From Myxococcales bacterium (GTDB lineage: Bacteria > Myxococcota_A > Polyangia > Nannocystales > Nannocystaceae), in contig JAAZXR010000002.1 of assembly GCA_014240065.1 (NCBI GenBank), positions 1-64,000 on the forward strand: 64,000 nt of DNA. Direction: 5' to 3'. The position numbers were made by a program, and so were the translations under genes. Numbering within the stretch: position 1 is the first letter of the stretch; each line of letters begins with the position of its first letter. Below the pieces are notes generated by a model that had not been told where the DNA came from, searched no databases, and saw only the letters and a list, made by a program, of their open reading frames with translations. Shown here piece by piece: positions 8,104 through 16,733 of this stretch.

Positions 8104-9459
8104 CTAGTCCGTCGCCGGGTCGTGGGCGATGGTCTGCCGGACCGCGTCGCAAAACTCTCGGCCGCGGTGGGCGAAGCTCTCGTACATGTCCCAGCTCGCG
8201 CAGGCGGGGGAGAGCACGACGGCGTCGCCGGATCGCGCCATGGCGCGGGCGGCGAGCACGGCCTCGCGCATGGTGTCGACGCCCTCGGTGGGGACCACAC
8301 CTCGCGCCATGTCGAGCATGGCCTGCTTGGCCTCGCCGAGGGCGATGAGGCCGCGACCTTGGGCGCCCAAGAGGGTGGCGAGGGGAGCGAGGTCGTCTCC
8401 TCGCTTGGCGCGACCGCCCGCGATGAGGACGACGGGTCGCTCAAACCCATCGAGCATGGCGACGACGCTCGCGACGTTGGTGGCCTTGGAGTCGTCGTAA
8501 AACGCGATCCCCTCAGATTCCGCCACGAGCTGCATGCGGTGCGGCAGGCCAGAGAATTCGCGCAGGCCCGCGTCGCAGGCGTCGACGCTCAGGCCGAGGT
8601 GACGCGCGGCGGCCAGGGCGAACAGGGCGTTGACGGCGTTGTGGCGACCGGCGAGCGGCAGCGCCTCTCGGGGGAGCACGAGGGTGTCGTCCACGCGCAG
8701 GCGCCCGCGCGGGTCGAGGCGTGGCCCATGGGGCGCTCCCACCGCGGTGTGGGACCCACCCCACGCCGCTGGGACGAGGCTGACGGTGCGTGGATCCGGT
8801 GCGTAGGTCAAGGCGAGCCCGCCGGGGCGCAGGCCACAAAAAATCCGTCCCTTGGTCCGCGCGTAGTGGTCGAGGTCGTCGTAGCGGTCGAGGTGATCGG
8901 GAGAGACATTGAGCACCATGGCGACGTCGACGGGGGTGGGCGACAGGGTCTCAAGCTGATAGCTCGAGCACTCGAGCACGAGGGCGCCAGGGCGAGCGCC
9001 GGTGCGCTCCATGAGCCGCGTCGACAGGGGGACGCCGAGGTTGCCCCCCACAAAGGGGCGCGCTCCCGCGTGTTCGAGCAGGTGGCCGAGCATGGCGGTG
9101 ACCGTGCTCTTGCCGTTGGTCCCTGTGATGAGCACCGCGGGGGTGTCGGGCCACCGTCGGCGCGCGCGCGCGAGGGCGAGGTCGAGCTCGCCGGTGACTT
9201 TTGCGTCGGGGCTGTGGCTTCGGGCGAGCGCGCGATGGGGCGCTGGCGGGACGCCGGGGCTGAGGACCAAGAGGTCGAGTCCCTCGTAGGCGGCGGGGGG
9301 CGCGGTGGTCCCTCCGAGATGGCAGGCGGTGAGGGACTCGAGGGGGGAGGCGCTCGGGCGGCTGTCAAAGCCGCTGACCTCGTAGCCCTCCGCGAGCAGC
9401 AGCGCCGCGGCCGCGCGCCCGCTCGTTCCGAGTCCTATGACCAGCGCACGTCCGCCCAC
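8104..9459 (-). CDS. murD: UDP-N-acetylmuramoyl-L-alanine--D-glutamate ligase
   Basis: This cytoplasmic Mur ligase adds D-glutamate to UDP-MurNAc-L-Ala with ATP. It is 451 aa, the normal length. An N-terminal Rossmann-like glycine motif LGTSGRA is near residue 10, the ATP loop GTNGKST is at residues 113-119, and the Mur-family NVSPDHLDRY motif is near residue 190. The C-terminal domain has YDDSKATN and AGGRAKR. The start is GTG at 9459, nine nt after the mraY stop, so mraY and murD form an operon. The standard dcw order mraY-murD is kept here although flanking genes have been displaced. Confidence 0.96.
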   Translation of the reverse strand: MGGRALVIGLGTSGRAAAALLLAEGYEVSGFDSRPSASPLESLTACHLGGTTAPPAAYEGLDLLVLSPGVPPAPHRALARSHSPDAKVTGELDLALARARRRWPDTPAVLITGTNGKSTVTAMLGHLLEHAGARPFVGGNLGVPLSTRLMERTGARPGALVLECSSYQLETLSPTPVDVAMVLNVSPDHLDRYDDLDHYARTKGRIFCGLRPGGLALTYAPDPRTVSLVPAAWGGSHTAVGAPHGPRLDPRGRLRVDDTLVLPREALPLAGRHNAVNALFALAAARHLGLSVDACDAGLREFSGLPHRMQLVAESEGIAFYDDSKATNVASVVAMLDGFERPVVLIAGGRAKRGDDLAPLATLLGAQGRGLIALGEAKQAMLDMARGVVPTEGVDTMREAVLAARAMARSGDAVVLSPACASWDMYESFAHRGREFCDAVRQTIAHDPATD

Positions 9460-9468
9460 AGGGAGAAT

Positions 9469-10587
9469 CTACCGCAGTTTCAAGGTGGCGAGGGCCACGA
9501 GGGCCAAGACGAAGCTGATGATCCAAAACCGCACGATCACCTTGGGCTCCGCCCACCCTTTCAGCTCAAAGTGATGGTGAATTGGGGCCATTCGAAACAC
9601 CCGCTTGCCCGTGAGCTTGAAGCTGGCCACCTGCACCATGACGCTCACGGCCTCCAGGACAAACACGCCGCCCACCACGAGGAGGGTGAACTCATTTTTG
9701 GAGGCCACCGCCAAAAACCCGAGGGCGCCTCCGAGGGGCAAGGAGCCCACATCCCCCATAAACACGCTCGCGGGGTAGGTGTTGTACCAGAGGAAGCCGA
9801 TCCCCGCGCCTGTGATCGCGCCGCAAAAGATCGCCAGCTCGCCGACGCCGCGGATGCTCGGGATGTTGAGGTAGCGGGCGATGTCAAACCCGGCGATGAG
9901 GGTGCCGGCGGCGTAGGTGAGAAACAAAAACGTGCCCGCGGAGATGATCACGGGGCCGATGGCGAGGCCGTCGAGGCCGTCGGTGAGGTTGACGGCGTTG
10001 GACGCACCGACGATCACGATGACGCTGAACGCCATGTAGACCGTCGGGTGGAGCACAAACTCGTACTCGTAGAAATCGAGGAAGGGCAGCGCGAGCCGGT
10101 AGCGGATGGGCTCTGGGATCGCGTCGGAGGCATACAGGGTCATGACCACCGCGACGGCGATGGCGAATTGAAACGCGAGCTTGAGCTTGCCCGACAGCCC
10201 CCCGGAGCTCTTGCGTTTCACTTTTAAGAAATCGTCGACGAATCCGATCACCGCGTAGCCGGCGGTGAGCAGGCTCGCGAGCAGCGTGAAGATATTGTTG
10301 GGGTCCGCCCACATCACCGTGGAGAGCACCACGGCGAAGATGATGAGGCTCCCGCCCATGGTGGGGGTGCCGCGTTTCGCCAGGTGGCTCTCCGGGCCGT
10401 CCTCTCGGACGACCTGGCCGAGCTGGATGCGCTGCAGCGTGCGGATAAACCACGGGTACAAGAACAACGTCAAGAACAGCGCCGTGAGCGTGGAGAGCAG
10501 GATGCGCGTGGAGGTGTAGCGCAGGACGTTGAGTCCAGACAGCCACGGGACCATTTCTCGAAGTCCGTATAGGAGGTGGTACAGCAC
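9469..10587 (-). CDS. mraY: Phospho-N-acetylmuramoyl-pentapeptide transferase
   Basis: MraY transfers phospho-MurNAc-pentapeptide to undecaprenyl phosphate, forming lipid I at the inner membrane. The 372-aa protein has about ten hydrophobic segments. The family motifs GTPTMGG, the DDxxK-like VDDFLKV, NAVNLTDGLDGL, FMGDVGSLPLG and the histidine motif MAPIHHHFELKGW appear in the expected order. The start is GTG at 10587. It is transcribed with murD downstream. The HNH gene lies 166 nt upstream on the same strand, with inverted repeats between them. Confidence 0.97.
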   Translation of the reverse strand: MLYHLLYGLREMVPWLSGLNVLRYTSTRILLSTLTALFLTLFLYPWFIRTLQRIQLGQVVREDGPESHLAKRGTPTMGGSLIIFAVVLSTVMWADPNNIFTLLASLLTAGYAVIGFVDDFLKVKRKSSGGLSGKLKLAFQFAIAVAVVMTLYASDAIPEPIRYRLALPFLDFYEYEFVLHPTVYMAFSVIVIVGASNAVNLTDGLDGLAIGPVIISAGTFLFLTYAAGTLIAGFDIARYLNIPSIRGVGELAIFCGAITGAGIGFLWYNTYPASVFMGDVGSLPLGGALGFLAVASKNEFTLLVVGGVFVLEAVSVMVQVASFKLTGKRVFRMAPIHHHFELKGWAEPKVIVRFWIISFVLALVALATLKLR

Positions 10588-10688
10588 CGCAGTTCAGCCT
10601 AAGCATGAAACGGAACCTGGACGCAAGATTCCGGCCTTGGAACCAGTGAACGCGGCGGCGAGGGCGGATATTCCGACCCGCGGCGCGG

Positions 10689-10736
10689 GGCTTTCGCCTC
10701 GCCCGATGGCGAAGCCTCGACCGTTCGCCCGAACGG
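10689..10736. repeat. Two adjacent inverted repeats upstream of mraY
   Basis: The first repeat pairs GGCTTTCGCC (10689-10698) with GGCGAAGCC (10708-10716), with one bulged T. The second pairs CCGTTCG (10721-10727) with CGAACGG (10730-10736). Neither is followed by a T tract on either strand, so they are not classical terminators. They could be operator-like or mRNA-stabilising elements between the HNH gene and mraY. Confidence 0.5.
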
Positions 10737-10753
10737 AGCAGGACAGCCGGCGG

Positions 10754-11287
10754 TCAACTGTTGGACGTGGCGGACGCACCTGTCAGCCAATCTTGCCACA
10801 CCTCCGGGACGCAGCGGATCCCTAATCGCGCGGTCGCGGGCAGCCAGGAGGGTTTGCGCGGCATCGAGCGCAGGGGCATCCGCGCCTCGTGGGGCGTACG
10901 ATTTTTTTTCCTGCGATTGCAGCGCCCACACGCGGTCACCACGTTGTCCCACGTGGTTTTTCCGCCGTGCGCTCTCGGGACTACGTGGTCGAGGGTGAGG
11001 ACGTGCTCTGAGAATTTCTCATCGCAGTATTGGCAGGTGTGCGCGTCTCGAAGATAGACGTGATGCCGTGAGAAGCGGATCGAGAGGGGAGCGTGTCGGT
11101 GGTGGTGCACGAGCCGCACGACGGCGGGCAGCGGGAAGACCTCGTCGACGGTGTGGATGAACTGTTCTGGGTGCGCCCGGATCAGCTCGACCTTGCGGAG
11201 GTAGCTCATGCAGATGGCGCGCTGCCACGAAACTACCTTCAGTGGCTGGTAGCCCTGGCTTAGCACCAACGTGTTCTCAGACACCAT
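10754..11287 (-). CDS. HNH endonuclease family protein
   Basis: This 177-aa protein has an HNH nuclease fold in its centre. The zinc-binding CQYC (near residue 96) and CGRC (near residue 127) pairs flank the catalytic segment TLDHVVPRAHGG and the WDN motif. The N-terminal 80 residues (LSQGYQPLKVVSWQRA) are typical of a widespread chromosomal HNH family found in many bacteria outside mobile elements. A role in DNA repair or processing is possible but unassigned. It is divergent from murF, with 88 nt between the starts. I see no restriction-modification partner. Confidence 0.85.
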   Translation of the reverse strand: MVSENTLVLSQGYQPLKVVSWQRAICMSYLRKVELIRAHPEQFIHTVDEVFPLPAVVRLVHHHRHAPLSIRFSRHHVYLRDAHTCQYCDEKFSEHVLTLDHVVPRAHGGKTTWDNVVTACGRCNRRKKNRTPHEARMPLRSMPRKPSWLPATARLGIRCVPEVWQDWLTGASATSNS

Positions 11288-11375
11288 CCGACGCGATCAT
11301 CGTAGCACGCTTCAAGGAAAATGGAGCTTGGGGCGTTGTTTTGCGCCCGAGTGCTAGGATGATATTCAGCAGGTC

Positions 11376-12785
11376 ATGGAGTGGAGCCCGGGAGAGTTGG
11401 CGGTCGTGGCGCGAGGCGATCTCGTCCGAGATGGCGGCAGCAAGATTTCATCCGCGTTCATCGACAGCCGCGCGCCGATCGCCGGGGGCCTGTTCGTCCC
11501 GATCATCGCGGCGCGGGACGGCCATGATTTCGTCCCGGACGCCGTCGCTGGTGGCGCGCGCGCTGTGCTGATCGATCGCGCGCACGAAATCCCTGCGCTC
11601 GATGCCTCGGTGTCCGTGGTGCGGGTCGCCGACACGCAGCGGGCGCTCGACGACCTCGCCACCGCGGCGCGAGCGCGAGTTCGTGGGCCCGTCGTCGCGA
11701 TCACCGGCAGCAACGGGAAGACGACGACCCGCGCCTACATCCAGGCGGTCCTCGAGTCCCATTACGACCAGGTGCTCTGCACGAGCGGCAACCTCAACAA
11801 CCACCTCGGCGTCCCCTTGACCTTGCTCGGCACGCCCCACGCCCCCGACGCGATGGTGCTCGAGCTGGGGATGAGCGCCCCCGGCGAGAACGCTCACTTG
11901 TCCAAGATGGTCTCTCCGGATGTCGGGGTGATCACGTCGGTTGGCGTGGAGCACTTTGAGTTCTTCGAGAGCGTCGAGGCCATCGCAGACGCGGAGTTCG
12001 AGGTGGCCTCGTACATCCGTGAATCGGGCAGCTTGATCGTGCCGTGTGATGACGCGCTCCTCGCGATGAGGGCGCCGCGCCGCGCGTGCGCGGGGCTGAT
12101 TCGCGTGGGCCCGTGTGAGGACGCGAACGTGCGAATCGAGCGCGCGTGGATCGACGAGCAGGCGTCGCCGCGCACGCAGGCGAGCGTTCTTCTCTCGGGG
12201 GGCCGCGCGCATCAAGTGGAGCTTCGCGCGTTCGGCCTGCACAACGCCCGGAACGCCGCCGCCGCCTTGGGGGTCGCGGAGGCGCTGGGAATCCCGCTCG
12301 AACCCGCGATCGAGCGGTTGGCCGCGGTCGAGCCGGTGGGCGATCGCGGGCGGGTGTTTCGCTGCGGTGGACACCTCGTGGTGGCCGATTGCTACAACGC
12401 CAACCCGAGCTCCATGGGCGCGGCGCTCTCGAGCTTCGTCGCCCTGCGCGGGTGCTGTGATGGACCCTTGGTCGCGGTGCTCGGCGACATGCTGGAGATG
12501 GGAGACGACGCCCCGCAGTTTCATCGAGCGCTCGGCGCGGAGGTGGCCGACCACGGCCTGGATGCGTTGGTGGGGGTAGGCAGCGAGGCCGGCCACGCCG
12601 TGTCCGAGGCGTCCGCGCGGGGCGTCCACGCGCGGGGTTTTGATCCCGCCGACGTCGAGGCGATCGTCGCGGCCACCGTGGAGGCGTTGAACGTTCGCGA
12701 GGGGGGCGCCGTCTTGTTTAAGGCGAGCCGAGGGATTCGGTTGGAGCGAGTGGTCGAGGGATTAACGCGGGCGCTCGACGGATGA
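11376..12785 (+). CDS. murF: UDP-N-acetylmuramoyl-tripeptide--D-alanyl-D-alanine ligase
   Basis: MurF adds D-Ala-D-Ala to UDP-MurNAc-tripeptide, the last cytoplasmic precursor step. The protein is 469 aa with the ATP loop GSNGKTT at residues 111-117, the motif NNHLGVPLT, and the C-terminal DCYNANPSSM and LGDMLEMG signatures. ATG at 11376 gives the full family length. Unlike the other dcw genes in this window, it is on the plus strand, alone between the HNH gene and the lipase gene. Its last 24 nt overlap the convergent lipase gene, so it was probably inverted or relocated relative to an ancestral murE-murF-mraY order. Confidence 0.96.
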   Translation: MEWSPGELAVVARGDLVRDGGSKISSAFIDSRAPIAGGLFVPIIAARDGHDFVPDAVAGGARAVLIDRAHEIPALDASVSVVRVADTQRALDDLATAARARVRGPVVAITGSNGKTTTRAYIQAVLESHYDQVLCTSGNLNNHLGVPLTLLGTPHAPDAMVLELGMSAPGENAHLSKMVSPDVGVITSVGVEHFEFFESVEAIADAEFEVASYIRESGSLIVPCDDALLAMRAPRRACAGLIRVGPCEDANVRIERAWIDEQASPRTQASVLLSGGRAHQVELRAFGLHNARNAAAALGVAEALGIPLEPAIERLAAVEPVGDRGRVFRCGGHLVVADCYNANPSSMGAALSSFVALRGCCDGPLVAVLGDMLEMGDDAPQFHRALGAEVADHGLDALVGVGSEAGHAVSEASARGVHARGFDPADVEAIVAATVEALNVREGGAVLFKASRGIRLERVVEGLTRALDG

Positions 12786-13670
12786 GCTGGCAGGCCACCA
12801 CTCGGTGACCGCGTTCCAGACGGCGCGCGAGTACATCAGCTGCTGATGTCCCGTGCGCTCGAACACCTCGAGATGCGCGTGGTCGAGGGAGCCGGAGGCG
12901 CTGTCGAGATCGACGAGCGCGTCCCCGAGGAGCTTGCGGACAGCGCCCACCTCGGGTTTGGGCGCGTCGCCGAGCAGGCCGGCGGCGACGAAGACCCGGG
13001 CGCGCGGAGGGACGACGATGGGGGTGTCGCGCACGCCGTTTGCGAGGTCGGTGATGCTCTCACCCCGCAGCTGAAACAGCACGGCCACGGTCTTGGACCA
13101 TCCGGTGTCGAGCTCTTCTAGGAGGGATTCGGTGCGTGAGGCGGCGCGCGCGAGGGGGGCGCCGTGCTGTGGCACCCCGAGCAACACGAGCCTGCGCAGC
13201 TGTTGGGTCCAGGGGGCGTGGGCGCGGTTGATGGCCAAGAGCCCGATGAGGCCGCCCATGCTGTGGCACACCACGGACAGGGGGAGGTTCGCATCGAGCG
13301 CCGGCTCCAACTCCCTCATCCACGCGTCGAGGCGTCGCGCGTTGCTGTGCAGGTCGAGCCCCGAATTGTAACGAAGATACACGGGCAGCTCGCCGCGGTG
13401 TTGTTGGAGGTGTCCCCCGAGATCCTCGCGGTCATCCTTTCGCCACGTGAGGTCGTCGCCCATGAGTCCGTGGACGTGCACGGTGCAGCCACGGAATGAT
13501 CCGGCGTCGAGCTGGGCGAGGATCCGTTCGGCGGGCCACGGTGGGCCTCCGGGGTAGGCGTGCGCGCTCACGGGTCTGCCGATCCCCGCGGCGTCCATCT
13601 TGCTCCCGGCGGCCCCGCCAAAGATCGACAGGGCGCGCGTCGCGATGTCTCGAATTTTTTTGGGAGGCAT
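12762..13670 (-). CDS. Alpha/beta-hydrolase (lipase/acyltransferase-like)
   Basis: This 302-aa protein has an oxyanion-region motif VHVHGLMGDD near residue 65 and the nucleophile elbow CHSMGG (Ser137), followed by LVLLGVPQHGAP. This is the pattern of triacylglycerol lipases and related esterases. The first position of the usual GxSxG is Cys here. There is no clear signal peptide. It starts 9 nt after murE on the same strand, so it is probably cotranscribed with murE. Its 3' end overlaps the murF 3' end by 24 nt. The substrate is unknown; a cell envelope lipid would fit the context but that is speculation. Confidence 0.8.
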   Translation of the reverse strand: MPPKKIRDIATRALSIFGGAAGSKMDAAGIGRPVSAHAYPGGPPWPAERILAQLDAGSFRGCTVHVHGLMGDDLTWRKDDREDLGGHLQQHRGELPVYLRYNSGLDLHSNARRLDAWMRELEPALDANLPLSVVCHSMGGLIGLLAINRAHAPWTQQLRRLVLLGVPQHGAPLARAASRTESLLEELDTGWSKTVAVLFQLRGESITDLANGVRDTPIVVPPRARVFVAAGLLGDAPKPEVGAVRKLLGDALVDLDSASGSLDHAHLEVFERTGHQQLMYSRAVWNAVTEWWPASSSVERPR

Positions 13671-13679
13671 GGGAGGATC

Positions 13680-15185
13680 TCAGGGGGAGTGTGTGCGCTT
13701 TAACGCGGCGCGGGCTTCGACGCGGTCGTCGAACGGCAGCACCTCATCGCCGATGGTCTGCGTGGTCTCGTGGCCTTTGCCAGCGATGAGCACGACGTCG
13801 TCGGAGTCCGCGTGGGCGATGGCGTGGGCGATGGCCTCGCGGCGCTCGACGATGCGCGTGACCCGGCTGTCCTGGCAGCCCGCGAGCATGTCGTCGAGGA
13901 TCGCGTCGGGGGATTCGTGGCGTGGGTTGTCGGAGGTCGCCACCAGACGGTCCGCGCCGCGCAGGGCCGCGGCTGTCATCTGCGGTCGCTTGCCACGGTC
14001 CCGGTCGCCGCCGCAGCCCGCGACGATCCACAGGGTCTTTCGCGTGGTGGGCCGAAGGACCGTGAGGGCGCGGGCGATGGCGTCCGGAGAGTGCGCGTAG
14101 TCCACGTACACCCGAGGGCCGCCGGCGTCGCTGGTGACAGGCTCGAGCCTCCCGGGGACCACCGCGCGGCTCAGCCCCGCTTCGATCGCGGGGGGGTCGA
14201 CGCCGTTCGCGAGGGCCATCCCCGCCGCGATCATGGCGTTGTCGAGGTTAAACCCGCCGGGGAGTCGCGGCTCAAATTGGATCCTCCCGGCCGGGGTCTG
14301 CATCGTCGTAGCGGGACCATGGTTGGCGCCGCCGCTCGCCTCGACGAAGAAGTCGCCGCGCGGCGTGTGGGGCGGGGCCTCCTCGGCGGGGGTGAAGGTC
14401 CATCGTCGCGCGCCAGCCTCTCGCGCCGTCTCAAGGAAGGCCGCGTCGTGGGCCCCGGGTCGCGTGCTCGCCATGGCGAGCCCTCCCGCGGCGAGGTGCG
14501 TGGACGCCAGCAGCAGCTTGGCGCGCAGGTAGTCGTCCATGTCGTCGTGAAAGTCCAGGTGGTCTTGACTGAAGCTCGTGAGGGCGACCGCGTCGAACGA
14601 CAGCGGGGCGACGCGGCCTTGGGCGAGCGCGTGGGAGGAGACCTCCATGACGAGGTCTGTGGCGCCGGCGTCTTTTCCGCGCGCCAGCAGCTGTTGAAGC
14701 TCGACCGGGAAGGGGGTGGTGAAGGCGCTGGACTCGAGCGTGTCGGCGATCCAGTTGCCGGTGGTCCCGAGTCGGACGTGGCGGCGGTTGGCGGCGGTGT
14801 AGATCGCCGAGATCATATGGGCGACCGTGGTCTTGCCGTTCGTGCCGGTGATTCCGACGGTTTGAAGCGCCTCGCCGGGCCAACGAGCGGCGTTGGCGGC
14901 GATCAGCGGCAACACCGCGTCGGGGTCCGAGACCTCCACCCTCCGCACATCGCCGACGGCCGCGCCCGCGCGCACGATGGAGATGCCGCCCGCGCTCGCG
15001 ACGGCGCCCACGAATTGATGCCCGTCGCTTCGCGCCCCTGCGCACGCGATGAAGACGTCGCCAGGCGCGATCTCCCGCGAGTCGGCTCGCAGCCGCCGCG
15101 CCGGCGTCGACGGCTCACATCCGACATAGACCGGCTCGGCCGTCGGCGGCAGTCCCTGCAGCAAAGTCGCGAGCGTCGTGGTCAC
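13680..15185 (-). CDS. murE: UDP-MurNAc-L-alanyl-D-glutamate--2,6-diaminopimelate ligase
   Basis: MurE adds the third stem residue in the cytoplasm. The protein is 501 aa with the ATP loop GTNGKTT at residues 114-120 and the motif SFSQDHLDFHDDM near residue 207. The C-terminal motif SDNPRHE contains the DNPR tetrad that in characterised MurE enzymes selects meso-diaminopimelate over lysine. A DAP-type cell wall is therefore expected. The start is GTG at 15185. The lipase gene follows after 9 nt. The gene upstream is divergent (aromatic amino acid decarboxylase), so murE heads its own transcript and is cut off from ftsI. Confidence 0.96.
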   Translation of the reverse strand: MTTTLATLLQGLPPTAEPVYVGCEPSTPARRLRADSREIAPGDVFIACAGARSDGHQFVGAVASAGGISIVRAGAAVGDVRRVEVSDPDAVLPLIAANAARWPGEALQTVGITGTNGKTTVAHMISAIYTAANRRHVRLGTTGNWIADTLESSAFTTPFPVELQQLLARGKDAGATDLVMEVSSHALAQGRVAPLSFDAVALTSFSQDHLDFHDDMDDYLRAKLLLASTHLAAGGLAMASTRPGAHDAAFLETAREAGARRWTFTPAEEAPPHTPRGDFFVEASGGANHGPATTMQTPAGRIQFEPRLPGGFNLDNAMIAAGMALANGVDPPAIEAGLSRAVVPGRLEPVTSDAGGPRVYVDYAHSPDAIARALTVLRPTTRKTLWIVAGCGGDRDRGKRPQMTAAALRGADRLVATSDNPRHESPDAILDDMLAGCQDSRVTRIVERREAIAHAIAHADSDDVVLIAGKGHETTQTIGDEVLPFDDRVEARAALKRTHSP

Positions 15186-15283
15186 GATGTGCAGTGTATC
15201 TCCAAAACGCGTCGCGCGTGGCGAGAACGCAGGCGACGTGGACGGGGTGTGTCGCGGTCATCGACCGTGGCATCATCGCGGCG

Positions 15284-16720
15284 ATGGATCCCGAGGAGCT
15301 ACGGCGCGAAGGTGTTCGCTTCATTGAATGGTTGGCCGACTTTCACGAGCGCGTGGAGTCGCTCCCCGTCCGCAGTCAAAATCGTCCCGGAGATGTCCGG
15401 GCGCAGCTGCCTCCGTCGGCGCCGCAAGAGCCAGAGTCCTACGCTGAGATCCTCTCAGACGTAGCGCGGATCATCGAGCCTGGGCTCACGCATTGGCAGT
15501 CACCGAATTTTTTCGCCTATTTCCCCGCGAATATCTCAGCGGCGTCGGTCTTCGGAGAGCTGATGAGCGCGGGGTTTGGTGTTCAGGGGATGCTGTGGAC
15601 CACGAGCCCGGCGTGTACGGAGTTGGAGACACACATGCTCGATTGGATGCGGGATGCGTTGGGGCTCCCGGCGCACTTTGATTCCGCGGGCGAAGGCGGC
15701 GGCGTCATTCAAGATTCGGCGAGCAGCGCCACGCTCTGCGCGATGCTGGCCGCCCGTGAGCGCGCCACGGAGGGGGAGAGCAACACCCGCGGGCTGTTTG
15801 GCGGGGCCCCCCTGGTGGCCTACGGCACCGAGCACGCGCACTCTTCGCTCGAGAAGGCGGCGCGTATTTGCGGGGTAGGGAGCTCGCAGCTTCATCTCAT
15901 CGAGGTGGACGACCAGCTCGCCATGCGGCCCGAGGAGCTGGACCGAAGAATTCGCGAGGACATCGAGGCCGGCCTGCGACCGTTCTTTGTGAACGCGGTG
16001 GTCGGGACCACGTCCACCAACGCCATCGACCCGCTCCCTGGCGTGGCGCAGGTGTGCCGAGCGCACGGGGTCTGGCTCCACGTGGACGCCGCCATGAGCG
16101 GCATCGCCGCCCTGTGTCCGGAGTTTCGGAAGTTCCACGACGGGGTCGAGGGCGCCGACAGCTACACCGTGAACGCCCACAAATGGATGCTGACCAATTT
16201 TGACTGCAACCTGTTTTGGGTGCGGTCGCGGGCGGCGCTGACGGGGGCGCTCGGCTTGTTGCCGGAGTACCTCAACAACCGGGCCAGCGCGAGCGGCGAG
16301 GTCATCGACTACCGGGACTGGCAGATCCCCCTCGGGCGCAGATTTCGGGCGCTCAAGCTGTGGTTCGTCTTGCGGCGGTTCGGACTTCAAGGCTTGCAAG
16401 CCATGGTGCGCGGTCACGTGGCGCTGGCCAGGGAGTTTGCGGGCTGGGTGGCCGACCACCCCGATTTCGAGGTGAGCTTCGAGGCGCCTCTCAACCTCGT
16501 CTGCTTTCGACACGTCGGCTCCGATGAGGTTAACCAGCGCTTGCTCGAGACCGTCAACGACAGCGGGCAGCTGTATCTCACGCACACGAAGATCGACGGG
16601 GTGATGATCCTGCGGATGTCGATCGGCGGGGCTGCGACGACGCGCGCGCACGTTGAGCGCGCTTGGTCTGTCCTTTTGGCGACCGCTTCACAAGTGCAGG
16701 CCACCCACGAGGGCGCGTGA
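15284..16720 (+). CDS. PLP-dependent aromatic-L-amino-acid decarboxylase family protein
   Basis: This is a 478-aa group II decarboxylase that would convert an aromatic or similar amino acid to its amine. Family hallmarks are the N-terminal SPNFFAYFPAN region near residue 73, the PLP-stacking histidine region EHAHSS near residue 185, HVDAAMSG with Asp268, and the Schiff-base lysine Lys300 in NAHKWM. ATG at 15284 gives the usual DDC N-terminus; the open frame upstream adds 30 unlikely residues. It is divergent from murE and ends 13 nt from the convergent unknown gene, so it is monocistronic. Substrate (Trp, Tyr, DOPA, Phe) cannot be read from sequence. Confidence 0.9.
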   Translation: MDPEELRREGVRFIEWLADFHERVESLPVRSQNRPGDVRAQLPPSAPQEPESYAEILSDVARIIEPGLTHWQSPNFFAYFPANISAASVFGELMSAGFGVQGMLWTTSPACTELETHMLDWMRDALGLPAHFDSAGEGGGVIQDSASSATLCAMLAARERATEGESNTRGLFGGAPLVAYGTEHAHSSLEKAARICGVGSSQLHLIEVDDQLAMRPEELDRRIREDIEAGLRPFFVNAVVGTTSTNAIDPLPGVAQVCRAHGVWLHVDAAMSGIAALCPEFRKFHDGVEGADSYTVNAHKWMLTNFDCNLFWVRSRAALTGALGLLPEYLNNRASASGEVIDYRDWQIPLGRRFRALKLWFVLRRFGLQGLQAMVRGHVALAREFAGWVADHPDFEVSFEAPLNLVCFRHVGSDEVNQRLLETVNDSGQLYLTHTKIDGVMILRMSIGGAATTRAHVERAWSVLLATASQVQATHEGA

Positions 16721-16733
16721 GCGTGCGGCCCGA

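Noticed and set aside
8062-10227. A 721-codon plus-strand open frame
   Set aside because: It lies opposite murD and mraY, whose motifs are unambiguous; long antisense frames are common in GC-rich DNA and this one has no domain.
10689-10736. Terminator for the HNH gene
   Set aside because: Two stable inverted repeats exist but neither strand has a T tract after them; listed only as repeats.
10754-11287. HNH gene as a homing endonuclease or restriction system
   Set aside because: Its N-terminus matches a widespread chromosomal HNH family, it interrupts no gene, and no methylase or intron/intein features are near.
13770-15464. A 564-codon plus-strand open frame
   Set aside because: Shadow of murE; composition is dominated by Arg/Gly/Val as expected of an antisense frame.
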